Part shown: piece by piece, positions 4,784 through 12,856 of the stretch | Layout: every line of letters begins with the position of its first letter | Position numbering within the stretch: position 1 is the stretch's first letter | Assembly (NCBI GenBank): GCA_031422675.1 | Contig: JANPMG010000100.1 | Coordinates: 1 to 29,027 of the forward strand | Direction: 5' to 3' | Source of the DNA: JAENVU01 sp031422675 | GTDB taxonomy: Bacteria > Actinomycetota > Acidimicrobiia > IMCC26256 > JAENVU01 | DNA: 29,027 nucleotides | Program-made: the position numbers and the translations under genes | The notes under the pieces: generated by a model | Databases searched by the model: none | Told to the model about the DNA's origin: nothing | Seen by the model: the letters and a program-made list of their open reading frames with translations, nothing else

Positions 4784-6745
4784 TCAGGGCCGGAAGAAGG
4801 GGTACGGATCCGCGCAGCGGACGTGTTGGGTGGCCGCGACGCGGCAGAGGGATCGAGCGGCGAGCAGCCAACGGTCGTGGACCTTCAGGAATTGCACGTC
4901 GACCTCCTTTGGTGTGGCACCTCGGATCACAATCTGCGCGCGGACAGTTCTGGATCCGGTCGGTCGCAGGTTCGTGGCTTCCAACGCCAGCTTGCCGGCG
5001 CGCAGCGCTCGTGCGATCCGTGGGACTACCCGGCGCGCATCGCCGCCTACCTCAACCGCGCGTGGGTCGCCGTGCCCGAGCGACGCCAACGCGCTCGCAA
5101 CCCCGGTCGACGCGTCGCGAGCGAGCTTCGAATCATCGACCGCTCGCGGGAACGCGTGGCGAGAATCGGTGCCAGCGTCGCAGCGGTTGCCTTTGATGAC
5201 GCATCCGGGACCAAAGGGTCGAGCCCGTAGGCCGAGCAGCGCGAGAACGTTGAGTACCGGCTGGCGAGGCACGGTCATGACGCTGCCCAGTGGGGTCGAG
5301 ACACAGTTGATATCGCGTCGCGCGGCGGCTTGGCAGAGTCGTGGCAGCGGGGCACTGACGATGAATCGCGACACGTTCCGTCGGGCTGCGTCCTCGAGGG
5401 CCCAGGTCCGGGCTTCGTAGGGAAAGTTGAGCGTCGTGATCGGTGCCGGCCCGACCGTGCAGCCGAACGCCTGGTTTCGGTCGAGGATCACCACCAGGTC
5501 GAGGTGGTCGCGCGCAACCGCGCCCGCAAGTCGGTCGCAGGCCCGCTCCAAACCTGCGACCGGATAGAAGGCGTAAAAGCCGCCCGTGTTCTGCGATGCC
5601 CGGGCGATGACTTCAGGCGAATGAGTGCCGAATCCAATGGTCCGTTCGGTGAGCGATGCCGCGGCTGCGACGACCACCGCCACGACGATTGCGGTTCGTA
5701 CCCAACGCGGAACGACCGGCTGGGTCTCCGCCGCAAGGAACGAGAGGAACCACAACGAGAACGGGACGAAGAGCAGGATCCGAGCCGGGGGCAGAAAGAG
5801 GCCGGCGAGGTCGAGCGCGCGCGGCGTCGCCAGCGCATACAGCGTGATCAGCACGACCGCGAGCGCGGGGATGGCGACGCGCACGCGACGGGTCAACAGC
5901 AGCCCGACGACGATCAGCGCGCCGAGGCCGACGGGGATCCACCACTCGCGGTAGAGCTCGGGCGAGAACATCCGGAACACCCCATAGGGCTGCGACAGGC
6001 TCTCGCCCAGGCGGTCGAACGAGGGTCGAAGCGGAAGCCCACCGTGAAAATCGTGGTCTGGATGCACCGCGTAGAACCAGAATCGGTAGGCGGCGTACAC
6101 CAGCGCGACTCCTGCACCGACGAGCGCTGCTCGCACATGCGCCCGCTCTCGCCCGTCGAGCGCCCACCACAAGGCGAGTGGCACCACGAACACCGCCGCG
6201 CTGGAATCGACCGCGGTCCCAATACCGATCAGCGCGACCCCGACAGCAGTGACCCACGGTCGGCGGACCCTCATGATCACCAGGCACGCGCCGATCCCGA
6301 TGAGCGCGAAGGCGCGTTCGACCGGAGCGACGGTCACGTACACGACGTAGTACGACGACGAGAGGGCCGGAGCTGCAAATGCCAGCAGGGCAGTCGTCGG
6401 ATGCCCGCGCTTGTACGCGGCGAAACCGAGGCCGAACCAAACCGTCAAGATCGACGCGCCGAGAACCACCGGCAGCGCCAGCGGGTACCCCATCCCGAGT
6501 GCGTGCAAGACCGCCATCGGTGCCGCGGCGAGCGTCGAGCCGTACGACTGGCCGTAGTAGCCCGGTTCGTGCACGCGCAGGTTCGCCCATTCGGAAGCGG
6601 CGTACCAGAGCACCACGCTGTCGTACGTGATGAGTTTGCGGCCGACCGTCGCGATCACGTGGACGAATGTTGCGAGCGAGAGCGAGCCTGCCGCGACGAT
6701 TCCCCACGAAACGATCGCCGGCGACCGACCGTGCCCTCGCTGCAT
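4784..6745 (-). CDS. Polytopic GT-C-like membrane protein with C-terminal soluble domain
   Basis: A 653-residue protein. The first roughly 390 residues hold about ten hydrophobic segments, with an early loop TYDSVVLWYAASEWANLRVHEPGYYGQSYG resembling the first external loop of GT-C glycosyltransferases, which use polyprenyl-phosphate sugars; a clear catalytic acidic pair cannot be assigned, so the enzyme class is a suggestion. Residues about 395-530 form a soluble region with paired cysteines. The last roughly 100 residues (ASALASLGHGDPRAVEVGGD to VHDRWLLAARSLCRVA) look like an NTF2/Mce-associated-type small domain. ATG 6745 has a strong SD (GGAGG) upstream. It is monocistronic and convergent with the GNAT array. 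Confidence 0.7.
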   Translation of the reverse strand: MQRGHGRSPAIVSWGIVAAGSLSLATFVHVIATVGRKLITYDSVVLWYAASEWANLRVHEPGYYGQSYGSTLAAAPMAVLHALGMGYPLALPVVLGASILTVWFGLGFAAYKRGHPTTALLAFAAPALSSSYYVVYVTVAPVERAFALIGIGACLVIMRVRRPWVTAVGVALIGIGTAVDSSAAVFVVPLALWWALDGRERAHVRAALVGAGVALVYAAYRFWFYAVHPDHDFHGGLPLRPSFDRLGESLSQPYGVFRMFSPELYREWWIPVGLGALIVVGLLLTRRVRVAIPALAVVLITLYALATPRALDLAGLFLPPARILLFVPFSLWFLSFLAAETQPVVPRWVRTAIVVAVVVAAAASLTERTIGFGTHSPEVIARASQNTGGFYAFYPVAGLERACDRLAGAVARDHLDLVVILDRNQAFGCTVGPAPITTLNFPYEARTWALEDAARRNVSRFIVSAPLPRLCQAAARRDINCVSTPLGSVMTVPRQPVLNVLALLGLRARPFGPGCVIKGNRCDAGTDSRHAFPRAVDDSKLARDASTGVASALASLGHGDPRAVEVGGDARRVVPRIARALRAGKLALEATNLRPTGSRTVRAQIVIRGATPKEVDVQFLKVHDRWLLAARSLCRVAATQHVRCADPYPFFRP

Positions 6746-6797
6746 CCTGCCGCCTCCAGAACCCGATGCTACCGGCGAGCACTTTCACGGGGTCGGG

Positions 6798-6803
6798 AGA
6801 ATG
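6798..6803 (-). promoter_or_regulatory. Possible -10 box for the GT-C-like gene
   Basis: On the minus strand GCATTCTCC contains CATTCT at 6798-6803, the same hexamer used by the readable liv promoter. It would give a leader of about 46 bases before ATG 6745. No good -35 is seen. Confidence 0.3.
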
Positions 6804-6877
6804 CGGGCCTACCCAAACAAACTGACGTGTCCGAAAGCCGCTAGCCACCCGATGCAGAATGTGCGATCGTCACCACC

Positions 6878-8392
6878 GTGATGCCGGACTTCGAACAGTG
6901 CTTGCGCGCCATCGAGAGTAAGGACGCCCGCTTCGACGGGTGGTTCTTCACTGCGGTCACGACCACCAAGATCTACTGCCGGCCGAGCTGCCCGGCCCGC
7001 ACCCCCTTCGCCAAGAACGTCGAGTTCCTCCCCACCGCGGCCGCCGCCCAACGCGCCGGGTACCGAGCCTGCAAGCGATGCCGGCCGGACGCCTCGCCAG
7101 GTTCGCCCGAGTGGGATCCTCGCGGCGACGCCGTTGCGCGTGCCATGCGCCTCATCGCCGACGGTGTGGTCGATCGTGACGGCGTGGGCGGTCTCGCACG
7201 CCGGCTCGCGTACAGCGAGCGCCAGATCAATCGGCTGCTCATCGCGGAAGTGGGTGCCGGCCCGCTCGCCCTCGCTCGCGCCCAACGTGCGCAGACCGCA
7301 CGCGTCCTGATCGAAACGACCGACCTCACGTTCGCAAACGTCGCGTTCGCATCCGGCTTCGCGAGTATCCGTCAGTTCAACGACACCATCCGGGATGTGT
7401 TCGCGGTCACGCCGACGGCGCTGCGGACCGGAAAGGTGGCGGCGAGCGCGCCGGGTCAGGTGGTCGTCCGTCTCGCGGCTCGACCACCGTTCGACGGCGC
7501 AGGCATCGTGAGCTTCCTCGCGCAACGTGCCGTCGCCGGGGTGGAAGAAGTGATCGACGGTTCCTACCGGCGATCGCTCGACCTTCCGCACGGCGCCGGA
7601 ACGATGACGGTGACGCCGGGACCCGATTACGTGACCGCCGCTTACCGGCTCGACGACCTGCGCGACCTCACCGCCGCGGCCGCCCGCACCCGGCGACTCT
7701 TCGACCTCGACGCCGATCCCGCGAGTGTGGGCGCAACGCTGAAGCAGGATCCGGTCCTTCCGGCATTAGTGAAGGCGCGGCCGGGGTTGCGGGTGCCCGG
7801 CCATCCCGACGGCACCGAACTCATCGCGCGAGCGGTGATCGGCCAACAAGTCTCGGTGGCGGGCGCGCGAACGATCGCGTCCCGGTTGGCCGAGCGGTTC
7901 GGGAAGCCGCTCGACGCCCCCGTGGGATCGATCACCCACCGATTCCCCGACGCGTCGGCCCTGGCCGCGGTGCCGCCCGAAGACCTGCCCATGCCGCGCC
8001 GACGCGGGGCTGCGCTCATTGCGGTGGCGGCCGCGATCGCCGACGGTGAACTCGTCGTCGATCCGGGCGTGGATCGGGATCAGCTGCGCGCACAACTCGT
8101 CGCGCAACCAGGGATCGGTGCGTGGACGGCCGAGTACGTGCTGATGCGCGCGGTCGGTGATCCGGATGCGTTCATGCCGACCGACCTCGGCGTGCGGAAC
8201 GCACTGCGCGCCCTCGGAGCGGACGCAACGCCGCGTGCCGCATTGGCCCGGGCCGAACGCTGGCGGCCGTGGCGCGCCTACGCCAACGCCCACCTCTGGG
8301 CCTCCCTCACCCCACCCCACCGTTCTCGCACCGAATACGCAAGCCCGGGCTTGCGAACCACGCGTCGAATCGAGCCGAGGAGTTTGCGATGA
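6878..8392 (+). CDS. alkA: AdaA-AlkA fusion: methyl-phosphotriester sensor / 3-methyladenine DNA glycosylase
   Basis: A 504-residue three-part protein. Residues 1-75 are the Ada-type zinc domain with C34, C38, C65 and C68 (YCRPSC, ACKRC); C34 is the likely methyl acceptor. Residues about 85-185 are an AraC-type helix-turn-helix (LARRLAYSERQINRLL, FASGFASIRQFNDTIRDVF). Residues about 190-480 are AlkA N-domain plus HhH-GPD glycosylase, with QPGIGAWTAEYVLMRA and the catalytic Asp near 436 in MPTDLGV. It should sense methylated DNA phosphates, activate adaptive-response genes and excise alkylated bases. The same fusion next to ogt is known from mycobacteria. GTG 6878 is followed directly by ATG 6881; no SD. 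Its stop overlaps the ogt start as ATGA. Confidence 0.93.
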   Translation: MMPDFEQCLRAIESKDARFDGWFFTAVTTTKIYCRPSCPARTPFAKNVEFLPTAAAAQRAGYRACKRCRPDASPGSPEWDPRGDAVARAMRLIADGVVDRDGVGGLARRLAYSERQINRLLIAEVGAGPLALARAQRAQTARVLIETTDLTFANVAFASGFASIRQFNDTIRDVFAVTPTALRTGKVAASAPGQVVVRLAARPPFDGAGIVSFLAQRAVAGVEEVIDGSYRRSLDLPHGAGTMTVTPGPDYVTAAYRLDDLRDLTAAAARTRRLFDLDADPASVGATLKQDPVLPALVKARPGLRVPGHPDGTELIARAVIGQQVSVAGARTIASRLAERFGKPLDAPVGSITHRFPDASALAAVPPEDLPMPRRRGAALIAVAAAIADGELVVDPGVDRDQLRAQLVAQPGIGAWTAEYVLMRAVGDPDAFMPTDLGVRNALRALGADATPRAALARAERWRPWRAYANAHLWASLTPPHRSRTEYASPGLRTTRRIEPRSLR

Positions 8393-8877
8393 CCAGCTAC
8401 ACGATCTACGACGGACCGGAAGGGCCACTGCTCATCGCGGTGGATGACAAAGGACGCGTCGTGCGGCTGCATTTCGTCGACGGACCGCTGCCGATCGGCG
8501 ACGGTTGGCGCGAAGACGACGACGCCTTGAAGGACGTGGCGCGTCAACTCGACGAGTACTTCGCGGGCGACCGCACCGACTTCGATCTCGAACTCGCACC
8601 GCGGGGCACGCCGTTCCAGCTCGACGTGTGGCGCGAGCTGCGCCGAATCCCGTACGGCGAGACCATCTCGTACGGTGAGCTTGCGAAACGCGTGGACCGG
8701 CCGGGTGCGGCCCGAGCGGTCGGAGCCGCCAACGGCCAGAACCCGATTGCGATCATCGTCCCGTGTCACCGCGTGATCGGTGCCGACGGGTCCCTCACCG
8801 GCTTCGGCGGCGGCCTCCCGTGGAAGCGCTGGCTGCTCGACCGTGAACAACCCCAAGGCACGTTGCTCTCCGATTGA
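8389..8877 (+). CDS. ogt: Methylated-DNA--protein-cysteine methyltransferase
   Basis: A 162-residue MGMT. The C-terminal domain shows GTPFQLDVWRELRRIPYGET, SYGELAKRVDRPGAARAVG, then the active-site motif IIVPCHRVIG with acceptor C126, and GFGGGLPWKRWLLDRE. It takes a methyl group from O6-methylguanine to its own cysteine, once per molecule. ATG 8389 has GAGGAG six bases upstream and overlaps the alkA stop by four bases, so the pair is translationally coupled: glycosylase/sensor and methyltransferase made together. The longer upstream reading frame is a shadow of alkA. Confidence 0.95.
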   Translation: MTSYTIYDGPEGPLLIAVDDKGRVVRLHFVDGPLPIGDGWREDDDALKDVARQLDEYFAGDRTDFDLELAPRGTPFQLDVWRELRRIPYGETISYGELAKRVDRPGAARAVGAANGQNPIAIIVPCHRVIGADGSLTGFGGGLPWKRWLLDREQPQGTLLSD

Positions 8878-8970
8878 CCCCCACCCCAATACGGAACCAG
8901 CGCTCGCATCGCACCCCTGGGGCGCAAATCGCGGGTTGGTTCGCGGCTTCGTCGGTCAGTATTCAGGTCG

Positions 8971-9930
8971 ATGCCGGTGCTCCCGTTTCTCCCGTTGGCG
9001 GCGTACGAGGTCATGCCGTTCGTGACCCTGACGAATGAGCAACTGACCGCGATCGTGGACCGGCACCAGCTCCCGCTCGACGGCCCAATCGAGCCGATGT
9101 CGAGCAACGGCGTCGTGCACTCCCTTTGGTCGCTCGGATCCGAATATGTCCTCCGAGTCCCGAAGCCCGAACCGATGTGTCTCGGAGACCTCCGCGCGGA
9201 GGTTGTGGCGATCCCGGTGGCATTGGTCGCCGGGGTGCGCACTCCCGCGCTCATCGTGTTCGACGACTCATGTGAGATCGTCGATGTTCCGTACGCGATT
9301 GTCGAACGCGTGCATGGCACCGACCTGTCGCGGCTCGCACCCGACGACGCGCGGTTGCCAGAGCTGTTCCGCCAACTCGGCGCCCAGCTCGCCACGCTGC
9401 ACGCCGCGCCGGTGCCCGAACCGCATCCGTGGTTCCGAGTCCCTGGCAGATGGGATATTGACGCGCTCCTCGTCGAGACGGTCGCAGCGGGAATGCTCGA
9501 CACGAACGCGCAACGATGGTTCTCAAGGGTGCTCGAGGAGACCGGCACCAACGCTTTGCAACCGAAGTCCTGCTTCCTCCACAACGATGTGAAGCCGGAC
9601 AACATGATGGCGAATGATCGCGACGAGCTGGTCCTGATCGACTGGGGCGACGCCGGCATCGGCGACCCGGCGCACGACCTCGCCGGGCTGCGTGCGGAGG
9701 CGATTTCACAAGCGCTCGTCGGGTACCGCGAGATCGTCGGTGCAACAACGGACCCAACGCTCGAACAACGGATCGTGCGCCTCGCGCTCGGCAACGCCTT
9801 CGCCGGTCTCCGGCGCAGCCCTGCGGTCGGACCGAGTTGGTATCGGCCCCTCGCCGCCGTCATGGCCGATCTGCTCGCGTTCGCCACCGACCACCCGGCC
9901 ACGTGGCAGCGCTGGCTCGGCCGCGCCTGA
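8971..9930 (+). CDS. APH-family phosphotransferase (protein-kinase fold)
   Basis: A 319-residue aminoglycoside-phosphotransferase-like enzyme. Visible are the N-lobe (EYVLRVPKPEPMCLGDLRAE, with K as the probable ATP-binding lysine), hinge YAIVERVHGTDLS, catalytic loop FLHNDVKPDNMMAND with D206 as base, and LIDWGDAGIGDPAHDLAGL with metal-binding D224. Such enzymes phosphorylate hydroxyl groups of antibiotics, sugars or metabolites with ATP; an isolated chromosomal member like this need not be a resistance gene. ATG 8971 has no SD; TATTCA at 8960-8965 would place it near a leaderless start. ATG 9013 in frame is a possible shorter start. Confidence 0.85.
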   Translation: MPVLPFLPLAAYEVMPFVTLTNEQLTAIVDRHQLPLDGPIEPMSSNGVVHSLWSLGSEYVLRVPKPEPMCLGDLRAEVVAIPVALVAGVRTPALIVFDDSCEIVDVPYAIVERVHGTDLSRLAPDDARLPELFRQLGAQLATLHAAPVPEPHPWFRVPGRWDIDALLVETVAAGMLDTNAQRWFSRVLEETGTNALQPKSCFLHNDVKPDNMMANDRDELVLIDWGDAGIGDPAHDLAGLRAEAISQALVGYREIVGATTDPTLEQRIVRLALGNAFAGLRRSPAVGPSWYRPLAAVMADLLAFATDHPATWQRWLGRA

Positions 9931-9938
9931 CCCCGATC

Positions 9939-9980
9939 TTCGTGCACTTTGAGGATCCTGGGACCCCCAAAATGCACGAA
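9939..9980. repeat. Long imperfect hairpin downstream of the APH-like gene
   Basis: TTCGTGCACTTTGAGGATCC (9939-9958) pairs with GGACCCCCAAAATGCACGAA (9961-9980) over 20 positions with three mismatches. It starts eight bases after the stop codon. No T-run follows, so it may be a Rho-assisted terminator, a bidirectional stop or a REP-like element. Confidence 0.6.
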
Positions 9981-10060
9981 AGTCGGAGCACACGGCGTGA
10001 AAGTCGGAGCACACGGCGTGAAAGTCGGAGCACACGGCGTGAAGGTCGGTGCGCCGGGCA
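9978..10060. repeat. 21-bp tandem repeat, three perfect copies plus a decayed one
   Basis: The unit begins GAAAGTCGGAGCACACGGCG. Perfect copies lie at 9978-9998, 9999-10019 and 10020-10040; a degraded fourth starts GAAGGTCGGTGCGCC at 10041. It directly abuts the hairpin and sits 50-130 bases upstream of the sulfatase start. There are no spacers, so it is not a CRISPR array. Confidence 0.9.
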
Positions 10061-10112
10061 CGGAAAATCGCGCGGCGTGCGGCGGAGTCGGCACGCGTGC
10101 GACGATGCGGTG

Positions 10113-11639
10113 ATGGCTCATGATCCGATCACGGCGTCCACGGTGCGCGACGCCGACCACCTCGAACCGCATTTCCACTTCCCGGTAGCCGAGGCCACCG
10201 CCGCCGCCAAGCTCGCGGCACGTACGCGGCCACCGAATGTGGCGCTCATCGTGTTCGACGACGTCGGCTGGGGTGACTTCGGCTGTTACGGCGGGGGAGT
10301 GGCGGTCGGTGCGCCCACACCCAACATCGACCGGCTGGCGCGGGACGGCAAGCTCCTCACGAGTTGCTATTCGGAGCCGAGCTGCACACCGTCGCGGGCG
10401 AGCCTCATGACCGGTCGGCTCCCGATGCGGCACGGGCTCATGCGCCCACCGATGTACGGCGAAGCGGGTGGCTTGCAGGGCGAGGTCACGATCGCCCAAC
10501 TGCTCGCCGACGCCGGGTACGTGACCCAGGCAGTCGGCAAGTGGCACATGGGTGAGAACAAGGAGTCCCAGCCCCAGAACGTGGGCTTCGACGACTTCTA
10601 CGGTTTCCTCTCCGTGTCGGACATGTATACGGAATGGCGTGACCCGTACTTCTTCCCCGAGATCGTCTATTCCGAAGAGCGCACCAAGTGGATCGAGAAC
10701 GCGCCGTTCAGCAAGTGCTTCGTCCACGCCGAGAAGGGTGGCGAGATCGAAGAAGTGGAGGAGGTCACGATCCCCGTCCTCTCGTTGCTCGACGACAAGT
10801 GGTGCACCTACTCGCAGCAGTTCATCGAGCGCATGGCGTCTCGACGGTCGGAGGGCGGCGACCAGCCGTGGTTCCTCTATCACTGCACGCGCGGGACCCA
10901 CTTCGACAACTACCCGCACCCGGACTGGCTTGGGCGTTCACCGGCGAAGCACCCGTACAAGGACTCGCTCATGGAGCTCGACGACATCGTCGGTCGGCTC
11001 GTCCAGACGCTCGAAGAGACCGGTCAACTCGACGACACGCTGATCTTCATCACGTCGGACAACGGCCCCGAGATGGAGACCTGGCCCGACAGCGCATACT
11101 CGCCGTTCCGCTCCGCGAAGGGCAGCACGTGGGAAGGCGGTCAGCGCGTTCCCGGAGTTGTGTACTGGCGCGGGACGATCGAGCCGGGCCCGGCGACCGA
11201 CGGCATCTTCTCGCTGCTGGACTGGTTCCCCACTCTCTTGCGCTTCGCCGGCGCGACCGACGCCACGCCCGACGATCGCTATATCGACGGCGTGGACCAG
11301 ACCTCCTTCCTGCTCGGGGACGACACCCCCTCGAACCGCAAGTACCTCTATTACTGGCTCGGAAACACGTTCTCGGCGGCGCGCTGCGGTGAGTACAAGA
11401 TGATGCTGGCGTCCACGTCGGACGACGACCGGGATCTCCAGAACTCCGGCGGATTCAGCGGCGTCACGCAGAAGTACACCTACTCGCGCCTCTACAACCT
11501 GTACCTGGACCCGAAGGAGCAGCACTCGTACATGATCCGCAAGATCCCGTACCTCGACGCGTTCACCGCGGGTCTCGGCCAGCACTTCCGCAGCTTCGGG
11601 AAGTATCCGGCCAAATCCGTCGTCGGCGGTGTGGGATGA
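10113..11639 (+). CDS. Type I sulfatase
   Basis: A 508-residue cytosolic-looking arylsulfatase-type enzyme (no signal peptide). Metal ligands D49/D50 lie in ALIVFDDVGWGDFGCYGG; the formylglycine motif is SCTPSRASLMTGRLP with C91 as the residue to be converted; VGKWHMGE and ITSDNGPEMETW (D316, N317) complete the site. It should hydrolyse a sulfate ester, or a phosphonate in relatives. No formylglycine-generating enzyme is in the window. The frame is open far upstream, but ATG 10113 is taken because everything before it is the tandem-repeat region. No SD is seen; GTG 10110 is one codon earlier. Its stop overlaps the DUF3054 start (ATGA), marking an operon. Confidence 0.92.
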   Translation: MAHDPITASTVRDADHLEPHFHFPVAEATAAAKLAARTRPPNVALIVFDDVGWGDFGCYGGGVAVGAPTPNIDRLARDGKLLTSCYSEPSCTPSRASLMTGRLPMRHGLMRPPMYGEAGGLQGEVTIAQLLADAGYVTQAVGKWHMGENKESQPQNVGFDDFYGFLSVSDMYTEWRDPYFFPEIVYSEERTKWIENAPFSKCFVHAEKGGEIEEVEEVTIPVLSLLDDKWCTYSQQFIERMASRRSEGGDQPWFLYHCTRGTHFDNYPHPDWLGRSPAKHPYKDSLMELDDIVGRLVQTLEETGQLDDTLIFITSDNGPEMETWPDSAYSPFRSAKGSTWEGGQRVPGVVYWRGTIEPGPATDGIFSLLDWFPTLLRFAGATDATPDDRYIDGVDQTSFLLGDDTPSNRKYLYYWLGNTFSAARCGEYKMMLASTSDDDRDLQNSGGFSGVTQKYTYSRLYNLYLDPKEQHSYMIRKIPYLDAFTAGLGQHFRSFGKYPAKSVVGGVG

Positions 11640-12064
11640 CTGCGCTCAACGAGCGCGCCCCATCGGCCGCGCCGAAGGGCTCGCGGTTCACGCGCGCGTC
11701 GATCCTGCCGTTCACGATCGACCTGGTGTGCATCGTGGCGTTCGTGGCCATCGGGAAGGAGAACCACGGCGTCGACCGCGGCGTCGGTTGGTTCGTGAAC
11801 GTGTGGTGGCCGCTCGCCGTCGGCCTGATCGTGGGTGCGCTCGTCACCCGGCTCTACACCGCCACGGACCGCTGGCCGCTCCGGCTCATCGCGACGGTCG
11901 CCATCATGGTGGTCGTCGGCGGACCGCTCCGTGCGCTGACCGGCCGGACCATGTTCACCGTGTTCACGGTGGTCGCATTTGGCATGCTCACGTTGATGAT
12001 GTTTGCGTGGCGGCTCCTGCGCGTCGCCTATCACCAGACGCGCGGGCCGGCTGCGTCGGGCTAG
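11636..12064 (+). CDS. DUF3054 family membrane protein
   Basis: A 142-residue protein with four hydrophobic segments (about 23-42, 55-75, 82-101, 106-128) and the DUF3054 opening pattern IDLVCIVAFVAIGKENHG, followed by WPLAVGLIVGALVTRLY. The family is widespread in actinobacteria and archaea without known function. ATG 11636 overlaps the sulfatase stop by four bases, so the two are translationally coupled. Confidence 0.85.
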   Translation: MTALNERAPSAAPKGSRFTRASILPFTIDLVCIVAFVAIGKENHGVDRGVGWFVNVWWPLAVGLIVGALVTRLYTATDRWPLRLIATVAIMVVVGGPLRALTGRTMFTVFTVVAFGMLTLMMFAWRLLRVAYHQTRGPAASG

Positions 12065-12085
12065 CGAACTCAGGTGGACGGCGCA

Positions 12086-12856
12086 ATGGGTGGACCGACG
12101 ATGTTGATCGTCGATGTCGAGGCCGACTGGGCCGGCTCGGAGCGACGCGCGATCCACGCGGTACTCCCACCGCTCCTTGAACTGTTGGCGCGCGCAGATG
12201 CGTCGGCGACGTTCTTCGTCGTTGCAGACCTGGTCGAGGAAGTCCGGCCGCTCCTCGCGCCGGGCGGGCGCCACGAAGTCGGCTCGCATTCGCTCACCCA
12301 TGCCCGGCTCCGGCGCGCGGATCCGCTGCGGGTGCGCACGGAAGTTGCGGCGTCGAAGGATCGCCTGGAAGCGGCGGGGTATGTCGTGAGTGGGTTTCGC
12401 TCGCCGTTCGGCGCGGCCCCGCCCACGCTGCTCACGGAGCTGGCGCACGCGGGGTATCGCTACGACGCGTCGCGCGGTCCCGCCGTCCCGTTCGGGCGGG
12501 GCCGCGGGTTCGGCGCTGTCGAGTCGAACCACGGTGTGGCGCAACTCACCACCGGCGTGCTGCGTGACCGGGTGACGCCCGCGTCGATGACCTGGATGCG
12601 CATGGCGACGCCATGGGGTCGGTGGTGGTGGCCACGTGCCGCTCGCTCACTGTCGTGTCACCTCCATGACTTCCTCCCGGACTCGCGCGGGTGGACTTCC
12701 CTGCCGACGCCATTGCGCCGGCTCCACGCACGCGGTGCCGGCGCCCCCGCGTGGCGCCTGCTCGAACACGTGCTCACGCGTCCCAAGGCCCGCTTCGTGA
12801 CCTGCTCCGATTACCTCGACCTGTCCGGATTCGGACCCTCGTGCACGTCGTCGTAG
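12086..12856 (+). CDS. Polysaccharide deacetylase (NodB homology) family protein
   Basis: A 256-residue carbohydrate-esterase-4-like enzyme. It opens MLIVDVEADW with metal Asp near D10, then ASATFFVVADL, RHEVGSHSLTHARL with metal histidines H68 and H72, and GFRSPFGAAPPTLLTELAHA. It should remove N- or O-acetyl groups from a glycan. It lacks a signal peptide, so it would act in the cytoplasm, on lipid-linked or nucleotide-linked precursors, unless exported otherwise. ATG 12086 is chosen for AGGTGG at 12072-12077 with an eight-base spacer; GTG 12074 and ATG 12101 are alternatives. The 3' end overlaps the next gene by 16 bases. Confidence 0.85.
   Translation: MGGPTMLIVDVEADWAGSERRAIHAVLPPLLELLARADASATFFVVADLVEEVRPLLAPGGRHEVGSHSLTHARLRRADPLRVRTEVAASKDRLEAAGYVVSGFRSPFGAAPPTLLTELAHAGYRYDASRGPAVPFGRGRGFGAVESNHGVAQLTTGVLRDRVTPASMTWMRMATPWGRWWWPRAARSLSCHLHDFLPDSRGWTSLPTPLRRLHARGAGAPAWRLLEHVLTRPKARFVTCSDYLDLSGFGPSCTSS

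Noticed and set aside
5330..6844. Plus-strand frame of 504 codons
   Set aside because: Antisense shadow of the GT-C-like gene; composition dominated by Arg, Asp and Glu without any domain.
8885..8965. Ninth copy of the recurring element upstream of the APH-like gene
   Set aside because: GCTCGCATCG and CACCCCTGGGGCGC resemble it, but neither GGGTG half-site nor the 21-bp spacing is present.
9978..10060. CRISPR array
   Set aside because: The repeats are directly adjacent with no spacers and there are no cas genes.
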